Below the pieces are notes generated by a model that worked only from the letters and a program-made list of their open reading frames with translations, did not search any database and had not been told where the DNA came from. A stretch of DNA of 64,000 bases from an uncultured Tenacibaculum sp. GTDB lineage: Bacteria > Bacteroidota > Bacteroidia > Flavobacteriales > Flavobacteriaceae. The stretch lies in NCBI GenBank assembly GCA_947498055.1, contig CANMJA010000005.1:62001-126000 (forward strand), read 5' to 3'. Shown piece by piece: positions 24,528 through 34,775 of the stretch (positions are counted from its first letter, which is position 1; every line of letters begins with the position of its first letter). The translations under genes and the position numbers were made by a program.

Positions 24528-24733
24528 TTAGTTTGTTTGAACACAACTAGAAGATGCTCCGGTAGGGCACCTGCGATCAGCTCTTCTTTCAGCTCTTATT
24601 TGAAAAGTAACTGTGTTACTACCACATTGACATGCGAAAAAATCTCTATTAAAAATATTTCCACCTTCAATGGTTTGTTGGTTTTTTTACTAAGTACTTC
24701 AATACCTTCTAAGTTTAAAATGTTTTGTAACAT
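24528..24733 (-). pseudogene. double-glycine-leader (bacteriocin-type) peptide gene, interrupted by a one-base frameshift
   Basis: From the ATG at 24733 the minus strand encodes MLQNILNLEGIEVLSKK and then leaves frame at a run of seven A (plus-strand T at 24682-24688). Reading one base back, the next codons give NQQTIEGG followed by a 43-residue core with four Cys (ACQCGSN, RRCPTG, SSCVQ) ending at a TAA at 24528-24530. Joined, LSKKNQQTIEGG is a textbook leader for peptidase-containing ABC exporters, as used by class II bacteriocins and Bacteroidota Cys-rich peptides. One extra A restores the whole 68-residue gene. It may be a sequencing error, a mutation, or slippage at the A-run. No exporter gene is nearby. 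Confidence 0.65.
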
Positions 24734-25140
24734 AAAAATTGATTTATAGATTGTTAATTCTTGTTTTTTTATAGACGATCAAGCTATTCGTCTACTCTTC
24801 GCGAAATGAGTTTTTGTTAATTGAGTAGTAAAATTATAGATTTCGATTTGGGAAGTAGTAGGGAAATTTCCCATCTCATATCGTAAAAACACCTTTTCTA
24901 AATTAACAGTAATTCAGATTTTGAATAGATAGGATTTTTATGTAAAATTTAAGTAATATTGTAAGAGATAAATCACAAATAAAAATGAGAGAAGAAAAAA
25001 ATAGGTGAAATTTCTAAGAAATAATAATTATAATATTAAATCGTTGAATAATGATAAAAATTATAGTAAATAGTTAAAATGAAAGATTTTAGATTAGTGT
25101 AATTTTATAAATTATAACATCCCATACAAATAAATAAAAA
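24734..25140. other. intergenic region without recognisable genes
   Basis: Very AT-rich. A short inverted repeat GACGA/TCGTC lies at 24774-24792. I see no coding frame, no clear -7 element and no RNA family. It must contain the promoters of the minus-strand peptide gene and possibly of the plus-strand gene at 25141. Confidence 0.4.
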
Positions 25141-25836
25141 ATGAAATATAAAAAAGAGATACTAGGTCTGAGGAAAGTATTGATGATAGACATAAAAACA
25201 GCAGCTGATGTATTAAATAGAGTAGAGGGAGATGTTGAAAAAGCCACTGAATTATATAAAAATGAGACGACTTTACATGTCTCAAAAGAATTAAATATAG
25301 CTTACGATGTCGTTAGAGAAATATTAGAAACAGAAAAATTTGATACTGAGAAATCAAAAAGTATAATTAGAGACCAAGTATTTACAATTTCTCAGAAAAT
25401 TTTGACGGATGATAAGTTAAGTGTTTTCGATAAAATGGATAAACTTAATGAACAAATAGTTCTTGCTGCTCGAGATTTGTACAATAATAGTCTAGAGTTA
25501 GAGACATTAAATTCAACAAGGCGTTCTATTTTTAAAGCATATAATTGGGCGCGTATTAAAGAAGATTTAGCTGAATCTATCGATGAAGAGTTAACTTCAG
25601 AAATAATTAAGGAGATAGAGTTTTTTGATAGTAAAGAGTTTTTAGCCATAATAAACGAAGCTATAGAAATTAAAAGGAAATTAGAGGCTGAAGTTCCAAG
25701 AACTAAATCTTTTGTAGTTAAGTTAAGATTGCATCCTGATTTTAAAAGAGTAGAAAAAAAATATTATAGGCGACGAGTAAAATTTTACAAAAAGATAGTA
25801 GAGTTTGCTTTAACTCGTCTTAATGAATTGCCGTAA
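25141..25836 (+). CDS. unknown protein with UBA/EF-Ts-like N-terminus
   Basis: A 231-residue, mostly helical, charged cytoplasmic protein. The first 45 residues (LRKVLMIDIKTAADVLNRVEGDVEKATELY) follow the helix pattern of the UBA-like domain at the start of elongation factor Ts (LRxxTGAxxxDxKxALxExxGDxEKA), and a second similar unit appears to follow (LNIAYDVVREILETEKFDTEKSK). The remainder is coiled helices ending in a basic stretch. I know no named family. The DUF4241 gene begins 43 bases downstream on the same strand, suggesting a two-gene unit. Confidence 0.7.
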   Translation: MKYKKEILGLRKVLMIDIKTAADVLNRVEGDVEKATELYKNETTLHVSKELNIAYDVVREILETEKFDTEKSKSIIRDQVFTISQKILTDDKLSVFDKMDKLNEQIVLAARDLYNNSLELETLNSTRRSIFKAYNWARIKEDLAESIDEELTSEIIKEIEFFDSKEFLAIINEAIEIKRKLEAEVPRTKSFVVKLRLHPDFKRVEKKYYRRRVKFYKKIVEFALTRLNELP

Positions 25837-25879
25837 CAAATTAAAGTAAGTAATTTTTATATACGTTAAAATTAACTAA

Positions 25880-26575
25880 ATGAATCATAAAAGTATTGAA
25901 ATAGAATACGACCTATCCGATTGTAACTCGGAAGCTTTTAACGAAATTGAAATAGGTAAGATTAAGCTCAACACAGGGAAAATAGTAGCTCGTGGAGTAG
26001 AAAATGGTTTTGCTACCCCATTCAGTCGTACTGTAGAACCAGGAGAATATCCCGTAAAGCTATATGTTCATGAGATTAGTCCCAATCAATATATTGTGGA
26101 GTATGCAAAAATCAAATTTAGAGATGAAAAAGCAAACAGATGGCTGTATGCTATAACAGAAGAAATGGATCTTGAGGAGGTGAAAAATTTTAAAAAAGAA
26201 ACTCTTTTAGGAGGGTATATTACTACTTCCGGATTTAGTTGTTTTATAGATGAAGAAGCTGAGACTCTTTTCGATGAAAAGAAATTTAATTTTTTTAAAG
26301 AACAAAAGAGATCAAAGAAAAACTATTTAGAAAAGGTAGTTCTTCCAGAAGCAATTACTATTTCATCAGATGCTAAAGAATTAGAAAAGCAAGTAAAATG
26401 GGGTGAGTTTAAAATTGATGATGCCAACAATCAAAATATGATCTTGTTTTTCTCAGGCTGGGGGCATGGTAATTATCCTGTTTTTTGGGGATATAATGAT
26501 AAAAATGATACAGTAGAATTAACAATAGATTTTTTAATAAGAGATACTTATTGGAACCATCATGAGGATGAGTAA
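25880..26575 (+). CDS. DUF4241 domain protein
   Basis: A 231-residue cytoplasmic protein matching the DUF4241 pattern: GKIVARGVENGFATPFSRTV, a Pro/Gly turn EPGEYPVKLYVHE, IKFRDEKANRWLYAIT, and a C-terminal SGWGHGNYPVFWGYNDKND close to the family ending GxGDGxYxxYWGxDxxG. DUF4241 genes are found in contact-toxin and immunity neighbourhoods, but no molecular role is established. It follows an unknown helical-protein gene, and the pair has no other neighbours within 200 bases. Confidence 0.75.
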   Translation: MNHKSIEIEYDLSDCNSEAFNEIEIGKIKLNTGKIVARGVENGFATPFSRTVEPGEYPVKLYVHEISPNQYIVEYAKIKFRDEKANRWLYAITEEMDLEEVKNFKKETLLGGYITTSGFSCFIDEEAETLFDEKKFNFFKEQKRSKKNYLEKVVLPEAITISSDAKELEKQVKWGEFKIDDANNQNMILFFSGWGHGNYPVFWGYNDKNDTVELTIDFLIRDTYWNHHEDE

Positions 26576-26768
26576 TTATAATAGGGAGAATGTTTGAAGG
26601 TACTGATATAGTGGAGTTTTGAAATTTCACTAAATTAAAAAGAAGTCTTAGTACTCACTATTAAAATAAATATCTTTTTTAAAAATACTATTAACAAGTA
26701 ATGCGTGGTCAGTATTTTTTTGTAACCCTATACTTTTTATTTTTATAGAAAATAATATCAAAAGCAGT

Positions 26769-26776
26769 ACTTTTGA
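26769..26776 (+). promoter_or_regulatory. -7 promoter element of the helicase-nuclease gene
   Basis: TACTTTTG fits TAnnTTTG, 43 bases before the GTG start at 26820. Confidence 0.45.
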
Positions 26777-26819
26777 GTCTTTTCTATTCCTAAAAGATAC
26801 TTAGAATAAAATTTAATAG

Positions 26820-29800
26820 GTGCAAAGCAAAACTAGTTCTACATTTCAAATATACAATGCTTCTGCCGGAAGTGGGAAAACATTTACATTAGTAAAAGAA
26901 TATTTAAAAGTATTACTTACTTCTAACGATGTGTTCTCATTTCAAAAAGTATTGGCAGTTACTTTTACAAATAAAGCTGCTGGTGAAATGAAAGAAAGAG
27001 TATTGAAAAACTTATCAGTAATATCTGAAGGAAACTCCAACGATTTACTAGAGCATATTTTAAAAGAAACTTCTTTAGATAAAGATATTGTTAAAGAAAG
27101 AAGTAAGAAAATATTAGATGCAATTTTACAGAATTACGCTGCTTTTTCAATTACAACAATAGATAGCTTTACACATAAAATCATCAAGAATTTTGCTTAT
27201 GATTTAGGACTGACATTAAATTTTGAAGTAGAAATGGATGCTGTTTCATTATTGAATGAAGCGGTAGATTTACTAATATCTAAAATAGGAACGAATGAAG
27301 AGCTAACAAAACTGCTAATAGATTTTTCTCTTTCAAAAATAGACGAAGATAAATCTTGGGATATTTCTATTGAATTAAAGGATATTTCTAAGATTTTACT
27401 AAATGAAAGCGACATAAAAAGCTTTAGGAAGTTAAACACTAAAACTATTGGAGATTTTAATGCATTACGTTTTAAAGTAAAAAAGAATTACACAGAAGTA
27501 CAGAATAAACTTAAAGATATAGGAAAAGAATGTTTACAGATAATAACAGAAGCTGGTTTAGAACCTAAAAATTTCTTTAAATCTATTATTCCTAATTTTT
27601 TTAGAGATTTGGAAATTTTTTCTTCAAAATTTGATTATGTAAAGAGAAGTGAAACGATACAAAAAGCAGTCGATAATGAGCAGTTTTACACCAAAACTGC
27701 TACTGATTTTGTAAAATCTACAATTGAACACATCATACCTAAGTTAATTCCATTATTTTATGAAAGTAAAGAGTTATACGGTAGTTTAGTTTTAAATCAA
27801 TTAGTCTTAAAAAGTATCATACCCATAGCAGTTCTTAATAATATTCATCAAGAGTTAACTCATATAAAAGAAGAAAATAATATTAGATTAAATGCAGAAT
27901 TTAATCAATTAATATCAGATCACATAAAAGACCAACCCACTCCTTTCATTTATGAACGAATAGGAGAACGGTTTACGCATTACTTTATAGATGAAATGCA
28001 AGACACTTCTGTATTGCAATGGCAAAATTTAATTCCTTTAATAGATAATGCTTTAGCGCAAGAAAATAGTAGTTTGTTACTGGTTGGAGATGCAAAACAA
28101 GCAATTTATAGATGGAGAGGAGGTAAAGCAGAACAATTAATTAATTTGAGCTCTGAAGAAAATAAAATATTTCACATACAAAAAGAAGTAAAGTTATTAG
28201 AAACAAATTATCGAAGTTATTCAGAAGTCATTCAATTTAACAATGACTTTTTTCAATATGTAGCAAATTTTTTGGCAAATAAAAATTATGCAGATCTTTT
28301 TTTAGAAGGAAATAAGCAATTAGAAAACAGTAAAAAAGGAGGTTTAGTTTCTGTTTCTTTTTTAGAAAAAGAAGAATATAAAGAATTAGAAAAAATAAAA
28401 TATCCTAAAAAAGTTTACGATACAATACAAGAATTAAGGAGCGAATTTCAATTGAATGAAATTTGTGTATTGGTTAGAAAGAAAAAAGATGGAGTAGAAG
28501 TAGCAAATTATTTATCTGAAAAAGGGATAGATATTATTTCTTCTGAAACATTGTTGTTGAAGAATAGCCTTAAAGTAAATTTTTTAATGAATTTACTAAC
28601 GCTTTTTAAAGTTCCAAGTAATGAAGAGGTTCGTTTTGAAGTGGCTTATTTTTTGTTTCATCATTTAAAAATAGAAGGAGATTCTCATCGTTTTTTTGAA
28701 GCTCTTACAAAAAGTACATTTCAACAGTTTTTTGATGAATTGCATGCTTATGGAGTGATTTTCGATTTGAATAGATTTTATGAATTAGCTTTTTACGAAA
28801 AAATGGAAGCATTAGTTAGAAGTTTTAAGTTAATTGACACTTCAGATGCGTATGTACAATTTTTTTTAGATGTGGTTTTAGAACAACAACGAAAGGGTAC
28901 AAACATTCAAGAATTTTTAGAATATTGGAATGCAAAAAAAGAAACACTAAGTATTGTTTCTTCTGAAGAATCTGATGCAGTTAATATCATGACTATTCAT
29001 AAATCGAAAGGATTAGAGTTTCCTGTAGTTATTTTTCCTTACGATCTAGATATTTACAGACAAGTAAAACCGAAAATATGGTTTAATGATTTGCCAAATG
29101 ATTTTTCTGGGTTTAAAGAACTATTAATAGATTATACCAAAGCAATAAGCTATATAAATAAAACAGGAGAAAAAATATATACGCAGCAAAGAGAAGAGTT
29201 AGAGTTAGATAACTTTAATCTTTTATATGTTGCTTTAACTCGTGCGGTAGAGCAATTACATATTATTACTGAAAAGAAAATTTCTAAAACAGGAGAGAAT
29301 ACCAATTACTACTCAGGTATTTTTATTTCTTATTTAAAGAAACTAAACGTTTGGAAAGAAGATACATTGGGATACTTTTTTGGAGAAAAGAAAAGAATAA
29401 GTGAAAAAGAAGAGGTAATTATATCAAACACCGTTCAAGAAAACTTCATTTCCATACCCTGGCAAAATCATAACATTGTAATGCTATCTAGTTCTTCTAA
29501 ATTTTGGAATAAAGAACAAGAGAAGGCAATAAAATATGGAAATTTGATTCACGAACTATTGTCAAAAATAAAATATGAAAAAGAGGTAAAAAAAGTACTC
29601 TTACATTCAAAACAACAAGGAGAAATTACGAACGCACAATTTTCTGAAATTAATAAATTAGTATTGAATGTTGTTTGTCATGAGAAACTTCAAGAATACT
29701 ATAAAGAAGGGATTATAGTTTATAATGAACGAGAAATTATAACGAAAGAAAATAAAATTATCATTCCAGATAGATTAATTTTTAAGGAAAATAAGGTGGT

Positions 29801-29951
29801 AATTATAGATTACAAAACAGGAGTATTTAAAAAAGCACACATAACGCAAGTAAACAACTATGCAAAAGCATTAGAAGATTTAGGCTATATAGTAAATAAA
29901 AAAACATTAGTCTATATAAATGATACAGTTTTAGTTGAAGAAATTGTCTAA
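26820..29951 (+). CDS. UvrD-type helicase-nuclease (RecB/AddA-like)
   Basis: A 1,043-residue superfamily 1A helicase: Walker A NASAGSGKTFTLV (about residue 13), motif Ia VTFTNKAAGEMKERV, TIDSFTHKII, Walker B FIDEMQDTS, motif III LLVGDAKQAIYRWRGG, motif V VNIMTIHKSKGLEFPVV and motif VI LLYVALTRAVEQLH. The C-terminus (about 930-1040) is a RecB-family PD-(D/E)XK nuclease, with DRLIFKENKVVIIDYKTG holding the Asp and D-Y-K residues. It processes double-strand breaks for recombination; a partner AddB-like protein is expected but not in this window. Start is GTG; no ATG precedes the first motif. kbl follows after 24 bases. Confidence 0.93.
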   Translation: MQSKTSSTFQIYNASAGSGKTFTLVKEYLKVLLTSNDVFSFQKVLAVTFTNKAAGEMKERVLKNLSVISEGNSNDLLEHILKETSLDKDIVKERSKKILDAILQNYAAFSITTIDSFTHKIIKNFAYDLGLTLNFEVEMDAVSLLNEAVDLLISKIGTNEELTKLLIDFSLSKIDEDKSWDISIELKDISKILLNESDIKSFRKLNTKTIGDFNALRFKVKKNYTEVQNKLKDIGKECLQIITEAGLEPKNFFKSIIPNFFRDLEIFSSKFDYVKRSETIQKAVDNEQFYTKTATDFVKSTIEHIIPKLIPLFYESKELYGSLVLNQLVLKSIIPIAVLNNIHQELTHIKEENNIRLNAEFNQLISDHIKDQPTPFIYERIGERFTHYFIDEMQDTSVLQWQNLIPLIDNALAQENSSLLLVGDAKQAIYRWRGGKAEQLINLSSEENKIFHIQKEVKLLETNYRSYSEVIQFNNDFFQYVANFLANKNYADLFLEGNKQLENSKKGGLVSVSFLEKEEYKELEKIKYPKKVYDTIQELRSEFQLNEICVLVRKKKDGVEVANYLSEKGIDIISSETLLLKNSLKVNFLMNLLTLFKVPSNEEVRFEVAYFLFHHLKIEGDSHRFFEALTKSTFQQFFDELHAYGVIFDLNRFYELAFYEKMEALVRSFKLIDTSDAYVQFFLDVVLEQQRKGTNIQEFLEYWNAKKETLSIVSSEESDAVNIMTIHKSKGLEFPVVIFPYDLDIYRQVKPKIWFNDLPNDFSGFKELLIDYTKAISYINKTGEKIYTQQREELELDNFNLLYVALTRAVEQLHIITEKKISKTGENTNYYSGIFISYLKKLNVWKEDTLGYFFGEKKRISEKEEVIISNTVQENFISIPWQNHNIVMLSSSSKFWNKEQEKAIKYGNLIHELLSKIKYEKEVKKVLLHSKQQGEITNAQFSEINKLVLNVVCHEKLQEYYKEGIIVYNEREIITKENKIIIPDRLIFKENKVVIIDYKTGVFKKAHITQVNNYAKALEDLGYIVNKKTLVYINDTVLVEEIV

Positions 29952-29975
29952 TTTTACACTTCAAACAAACAAATC

Positions 29976-31172
29976 ATGTACGGGAAAATTAAAGAACATT
30001 TAGAAAAAGAAATCCAAGATATTAAAGATGCTGGATTGTATAAAAGTGAGCGAATTATAACATCTTCGCAAGATGCGGTGATACAAATTTCTACAGGAGA
30101 AGAAGTAATTAACTTTTGTGCAAATAACTATTTAGGTTTATCCAATAACCCCGAAGTTATTCAGGCTGCAAAAGATGTAATGGACACCCATGGCTTTGGA
30201 ATGTCATCAGTACGCTTTATTTGTGGTACACAAGATATTCATAAAAATTTAGAAGCAGAGATAGCAAAATTTTATCAAACAGAAGATACTATTTTATATG
30301 CAGCAGCTTTTGACGCTAATGGAGGGGTGTTTGAGCCTTTGTTAACAAAAGAAGATGCAATTATTTCAGATAGTTTAAATCATGCTTCCATTATAGATGG
30401 AGTTCGTTTATGTAAAGCAGCTAGATATCGATACAATAATAACGATATGGTTTCTTTAGAAGAACAATTAATAGAAGCAAATAAAAAAGAGCACCGTTTT
30501 AAAATTATTGTTACTGATGGCGTTTTTTCAATGGACGGTATTGTTGCTAAATTAGATGAAATATGTGATTTGGCAGAAAAGTATGATGCTTTAGTAATGG
30601 TTGATGAATGTCATGCTGCTGGTTTCATAGGTGCTACAGGAAGAGGTACTTTAGAGTTGAAAAATGTGTTGGGTAGAGTAGATATTGTTACTGGTACTTT
30701 AGGAAAAGCACTTGGAGGTGCTATGGGAGGATATACAACAGGAAAAAAAGAAATAATAGAATTGCTTCGCCAACGTTCTAGGCCATATTTATTTTCCAAC
30801 TCCTTGGCACCAGCAATTGTTGGAGCTTCCTTAAAAGTATTCGAATTACTGTCTAACGATACAAGTTTGAGAGATAAATTAGAGTGGAATACAAATTATT
30901 TTCGTTCAGAAATGGAAAAAGCAGGTTTCGATTTAGTAGGTGCAGATGCAGCAATTGTTCCTGTAATGTTGTATGATGCGAAACTTTCACAGGTAATGGC
31001 AAATAAACTTTTAGAAGAAGGTATTTATGTGATAGGATTCTTTTACCCTGTAGTACCTAAAGAACAAGCAAGAATTAGAGTGCAACTGTCTGCTGCACAC
31101 CAAAAAGAACATCTAGATAAAGCAATAAACGCATTCATAAAAGCAGGGAAAATGTTAAATATTATTACTTAA
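29976..31172 (+). CDS. kbl: glycine C-acetyltransferase (2-amino-3-ketobutyrate CoA ligase)
   Basis: A 398-residue PLP enzyme of the alpha-oxoamine synthase family, length as in E. coli Kbl. Motifs: [16 protein letters not shown] near the N-terminus, [47 protein letters not shown] and the PLP Lys in [15 protein letters not shown]. It cleaves 2-amino-3-oxobutyrate with CoA to glycine and acetyl-CoA, the second step of threonine breakdown. No threonine dehydrogenase gene is next to it. The specificity within the family (versus serine palmitoyltransferase or BioF) rests on high similarity of these motifs to Kbl. Confidence 0.93.
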   Translation: MYGKIKEHLEKEIQDIKDAGLYKSERIITSSQDAVIQISTGEEVINFCANNYLGLSNNPEVIQAAKDVMDTHGFGMSSVRFICGTQDIHKNLEAEIAKFYQTEDTILYAAAFDANGGVFEPLLTKEDAIISDSLNHASIIDGVRLCKAARYRYNNNDMVSLEEQLIEANKKEHRFKIIVTDGVFSMDGIVAKLDEICDLAEKYDALVMVDECHAAGFIGATGRGTLELKNVLGRVDIVTGTLGKALGGAMGGYTTGKKEIIELLRQRSRPYLFSNSLAPAIVGASLKVFELLSNDTSLRDKLEWNTNYFRSEMEKAGFDLVGADAAIVPVMLYDAKLSQVMANKLLEEGIYVIGFFYPVVPKEQARIRVQLSAAHQKEHLDKAINAFIKAGKMLNIIT

Positions 31173-31180
31173 AAGAAGAA

Positions 31181-31209
31181 CAAAAACTTGTTTTTTTTAT
31201 AAGTTTTTG
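31181..31209 (+). terminator. terminator after kbl
   Basis: CAAAAACTT (31181-31189) pairs with AAGTTTTTG (31201-31209) around a T-rich loop. Its end touches a possible upstream promoter element TAGATTTG at 31210-31217. Confidence 0.55.
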
Positions 31210-31220
31210 TAGATTTGCCT

Positions 31221-31250
31221 TTGTAAATAAGTTTTAACAACTTACATTTG
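31221..31250 (+). promoter_or_regulatory. promoter of the OmpA-family gene
   Basis: TTG (31221-31223), 19 bases, TACATTTG (31243-31250): an exact match in both elements and spacing to the Bacteroidota consensus, as expected for an abundant outer membrane protein. A second -7-like TAGATTTG lies at 31210-31217. Confidence 0.75.
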
Positions 31251-31289
31251 CTTTATATATAAACGAACTTTTAATTTAAATTTTTGATA

Positions 31290-32681
31290 ATGAAACGATT
31301 AAAATTAGCTATGTTAGCTATGCTTGCGTTATTAACATTTAGTAATGTTAACGCACAAGACGAAAACAATCCATGGGTTGTAGGTTTTGGTATTAATACA
31401 GTTGATGTTAGAATACCAACAGAATTTGGAGACTATCTTCAAGATTACATTGGTACTAGCGAATGGGGTGATAATACTTTACCTTCTATTTCTAGAATTA
31501 GTGCTGAAAGATACTTAGCTGACGGTTTTACTTTACAATTAGCAGGGTCTATTAACAAGATCAAAACGTATAGAACAGAAGAAGATTCTGATGAATTATA
31601 CTGGGCTGTAGATTTAACTGCTAAGTGGGATTTAAATCACTTAATTGGAGACACTAGCTGGTTCGATCCTTACGTATACTTAGGTGGGGGTTATACTGAT
31701 TTTGGTAGACTTGCAGGAGACAACTTCGTTGACGGAGGAGAAGGAACTTTAAACGCAGGTTTAGGTTTCAATGTATGGTTTAACGATAATATTGGTTTAA
31801 ACTTTCAAACTGGTGGTAAGAAAGAATTTGCTGATAAAATTCAAGATCACTTCCAACACAGTTTAGGTGTTGTTTTCCGTTTCGGTGGAAAAGATACTGA
31901 TGGAGACGGTGTTTACGACAAGAACGATGCTTGTCCAGAGGTTGCAGGATTAAAAGAATTTAACGGATGTCCTGATGCTGATGGTGATGGAATCAAAGAT
32001 TCTGATGATGCTTGTCCAAACGAAGCTGGTACAGCTGCATTAAATGGTTGTCCTGATGGTGACGGAGATGGTATCGCTGATAAAGATGATGCATGTCCTA
32101 CTGCTGCTGGAACTAAAGCAATGAACGGTTGTCCTGATGCTGATGGAGATGGTATCGCTGATAATAAAGATAAGTGTCCTAGCCAAGCTGGTCCTGCTGA
32201 AAACGGAGGATGTCCTTGGGGAGATAAAGATAATGATGGTGTTAAAGATAACGTTGATAAGTGTCCAGATGTTGCTGGTGTAGCTTCAAGACAAGGTTGT
32301 CCAGAGCCAAAGCCAGTTATTACTGAAGAGGCTAAGAAGAGATTAGATGGTTTCGCAAGAGCTATTTACTTCAACTCAGGTAAAACTACTTTTAGACCAG
32401 GAGTTAAAGGTAAATTAGATTTAATCGCTGGTATCATGAAAGAATACAAAGATGCTAACTTCAACATCGAAGGTCATACAGATAGCCAAGGAGCTAATGC
32501 TGCTAACCAAAGATTATCTGAAAGAAGAGCTAAAGCTGTATTAGATTACTTAGCTAGTCATGGTGTAGGTGGTAGTAGATTATCTTCAGTAGGTTTCGGT
32601 GAAGATTATCCAATTGCTTCAAATAAAACTAGAGCTGGTAGAGCTCAAAACAGACGTGTTGAAATTAACTTAAAGAAGTAA
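31290..32681 (+). CDS. OmpA-family outer membrane protein with thrombospondin type 3 repeats
   Basis: A 463-residue protein from the ATG at 31290 (a TTG two codons upstream is less likely). Signal peptide to about NVNAQ; an N-terminal OmpA-like beta barrel (about 25-205); a calcium-binding thrombospondin type 3 repeat stretch (about 207-345) with repeated DADGDGIxDxxDxCP and CPDxxG units; and a C-terminal OmpA peptidoglycan-binding domain ([22 protein letters not shown]). It is probably a major structural porin-like protein tethering the outer membrane to the wall. A strong consensus promoter and a strong terminator frame it. Confidence 0.95.
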   Translation: MKRLKLAMLAMLALLTFSNVNAQDENNPWVVGFGINTVDVRIPTEFGDYLQDYIGTSEWGDNTLPSISRISAERYLADGFTLQLAGSINKIKTYRTEEDSDELYWAVDLTAKWDLNHLIGDTSWFDPYVYLGGGYTDFGRLAGDNFVDGGEGTLNAGLGFNVWFNDNIGLNFQTGGKKEFADKIQDHFQHSLGVVFRFGGKDTDGDGVYDKNDACPEVAGLKEFNGCPDADGDGIKDSDDACPNEAGTAALNGCPDGDGDGIADKDDACPTAAGTKAMNGCPDADGDGIADNKDKCPSQAGPAENGGCPWGDKDNDGVKDNVDKCPDVAGVASRQGCPEPKPVITEEAKKRLDGFARAIYFNSGKTTFRPGVKGKLDLIAGIMKEYKDANFNIEGHTDSQGANAANQRLSERRAKAVLDYLASHGVGGSRLSSVGFGEDYPIASNKTRAGRAQNRRVEINLKK

Positions 32682-32707
32682 TTTTAAAACACTAATAAAA
32701 AATTAAA

Positions 32708-32731
32708 GCCTCGCATTGCGAGGCTTTTTTT
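32708..32731 (+). terminator. intrinsic terminator after the OmpA-family gene
   Basis: GCCTCGC-ATT-GCGAGGC hairpin followed by seven T. Confidence 0.9.
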
Positions 32732-32792
32732 ATGGTGTTATTTTAAGTTTAAAAATTCTTTACAAACGTTTTTTATATTGTTATAAAAAAAT

Positions 32793-32800
32793 TACCTTTG
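32793..32800 (+). promoter_or_regulatory. -7 promoter element of atpD
   Basis: TACCTTTG fits TAnnTTTG; about 60 bases before the ATG. Confidence 0.5.
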
Positions 32801-32848
32801 CGCACTGAAAAGTGAGATAATTAACACTTAATAAATACAATAACTTAA

Positions 32849-34372
<1,524 letters not shown>

Positions 34373-34401
34373 TAGAGAGTTTAAAACCTAAGACTATATA
34401 T

Positions 34402-34686
34402 ATGTTTTTAGAAATAGTAACACCAGAAGCTGTAATATTTTCATCAGAAGCAACTTCTGTAGCTGTACCAGGTATAAATGGAGAGTTTCAGATGTTAAGC
34501 AATCACGCGCCAGTAGTATCGTTATTGATTTCTGGAAAAATTAAAATAGAAGGTACAGATATTACTTCTATTAATGAAAATTTTCAAGATAAATTTGCAA
34601 AAGATGCCGATGGTAGATTAAGTTTAGAAATAAGCTCAGGAACGCTTGAAATGAATGATAATAAATTAATAATACTTGCAGATTAA
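34402..34686 (+). CDS. atpC: F0F1 ATP synthase subunit epsilon, short form
   Basis: A 94-residue protein matching the N-terminal beta sandwich of the epsilon subunit (FLEIVTPEAVIFSSEATSVAVPG, GEFQMLSNHAPVVSLL). The C-terminal helical hairpin that inhibits ATP hydrolysis in E. coli (total about 138 residues) is missing; a short epsilon of this kind is usual in Bacteroidota. It links the gamma shaft to the c-ring. It is co-transcribed with atpD, and a bidirectional terminator follows. Confidence 0.93.
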   Translation: MFLEIVTPEAVIFSSEATSVAVPGINGEFQMLSNHAPVVSLLISGKIKIEGTDITSINENFQDKFAKDADGRLSLEISSGTLEMNDNKLIILAD

Positions 34687-34717
34687 ACAACAATAAGAGT
34701 AAGTATTATTTTGAATA

Positions 34718-34756
34718 TAAAAAAAGCCTGTAAAATAATTTTACAGGCTTTTTTAT
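34718..34756. terminator. bidirectional terminator between atpC and pyk
   Basis: GCCTGTAAAAT and ATTTTACAGGC around one central A, with A- and T-runs outside the stem on both sides. Confidence 0.9.
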
Positions 34757-34775
34757 TATAGGTGTTGTTCTTTTC

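Noticed and set aside
31900..32320. Repetitive DNA considered as a tandem repeat array or CRISPR-like structure
   Set aside because: It encodes the Asp-rich thrombospondin type 3 repeats of the OmpA-family protein and stays in frame; no spacer-repeat pattern.
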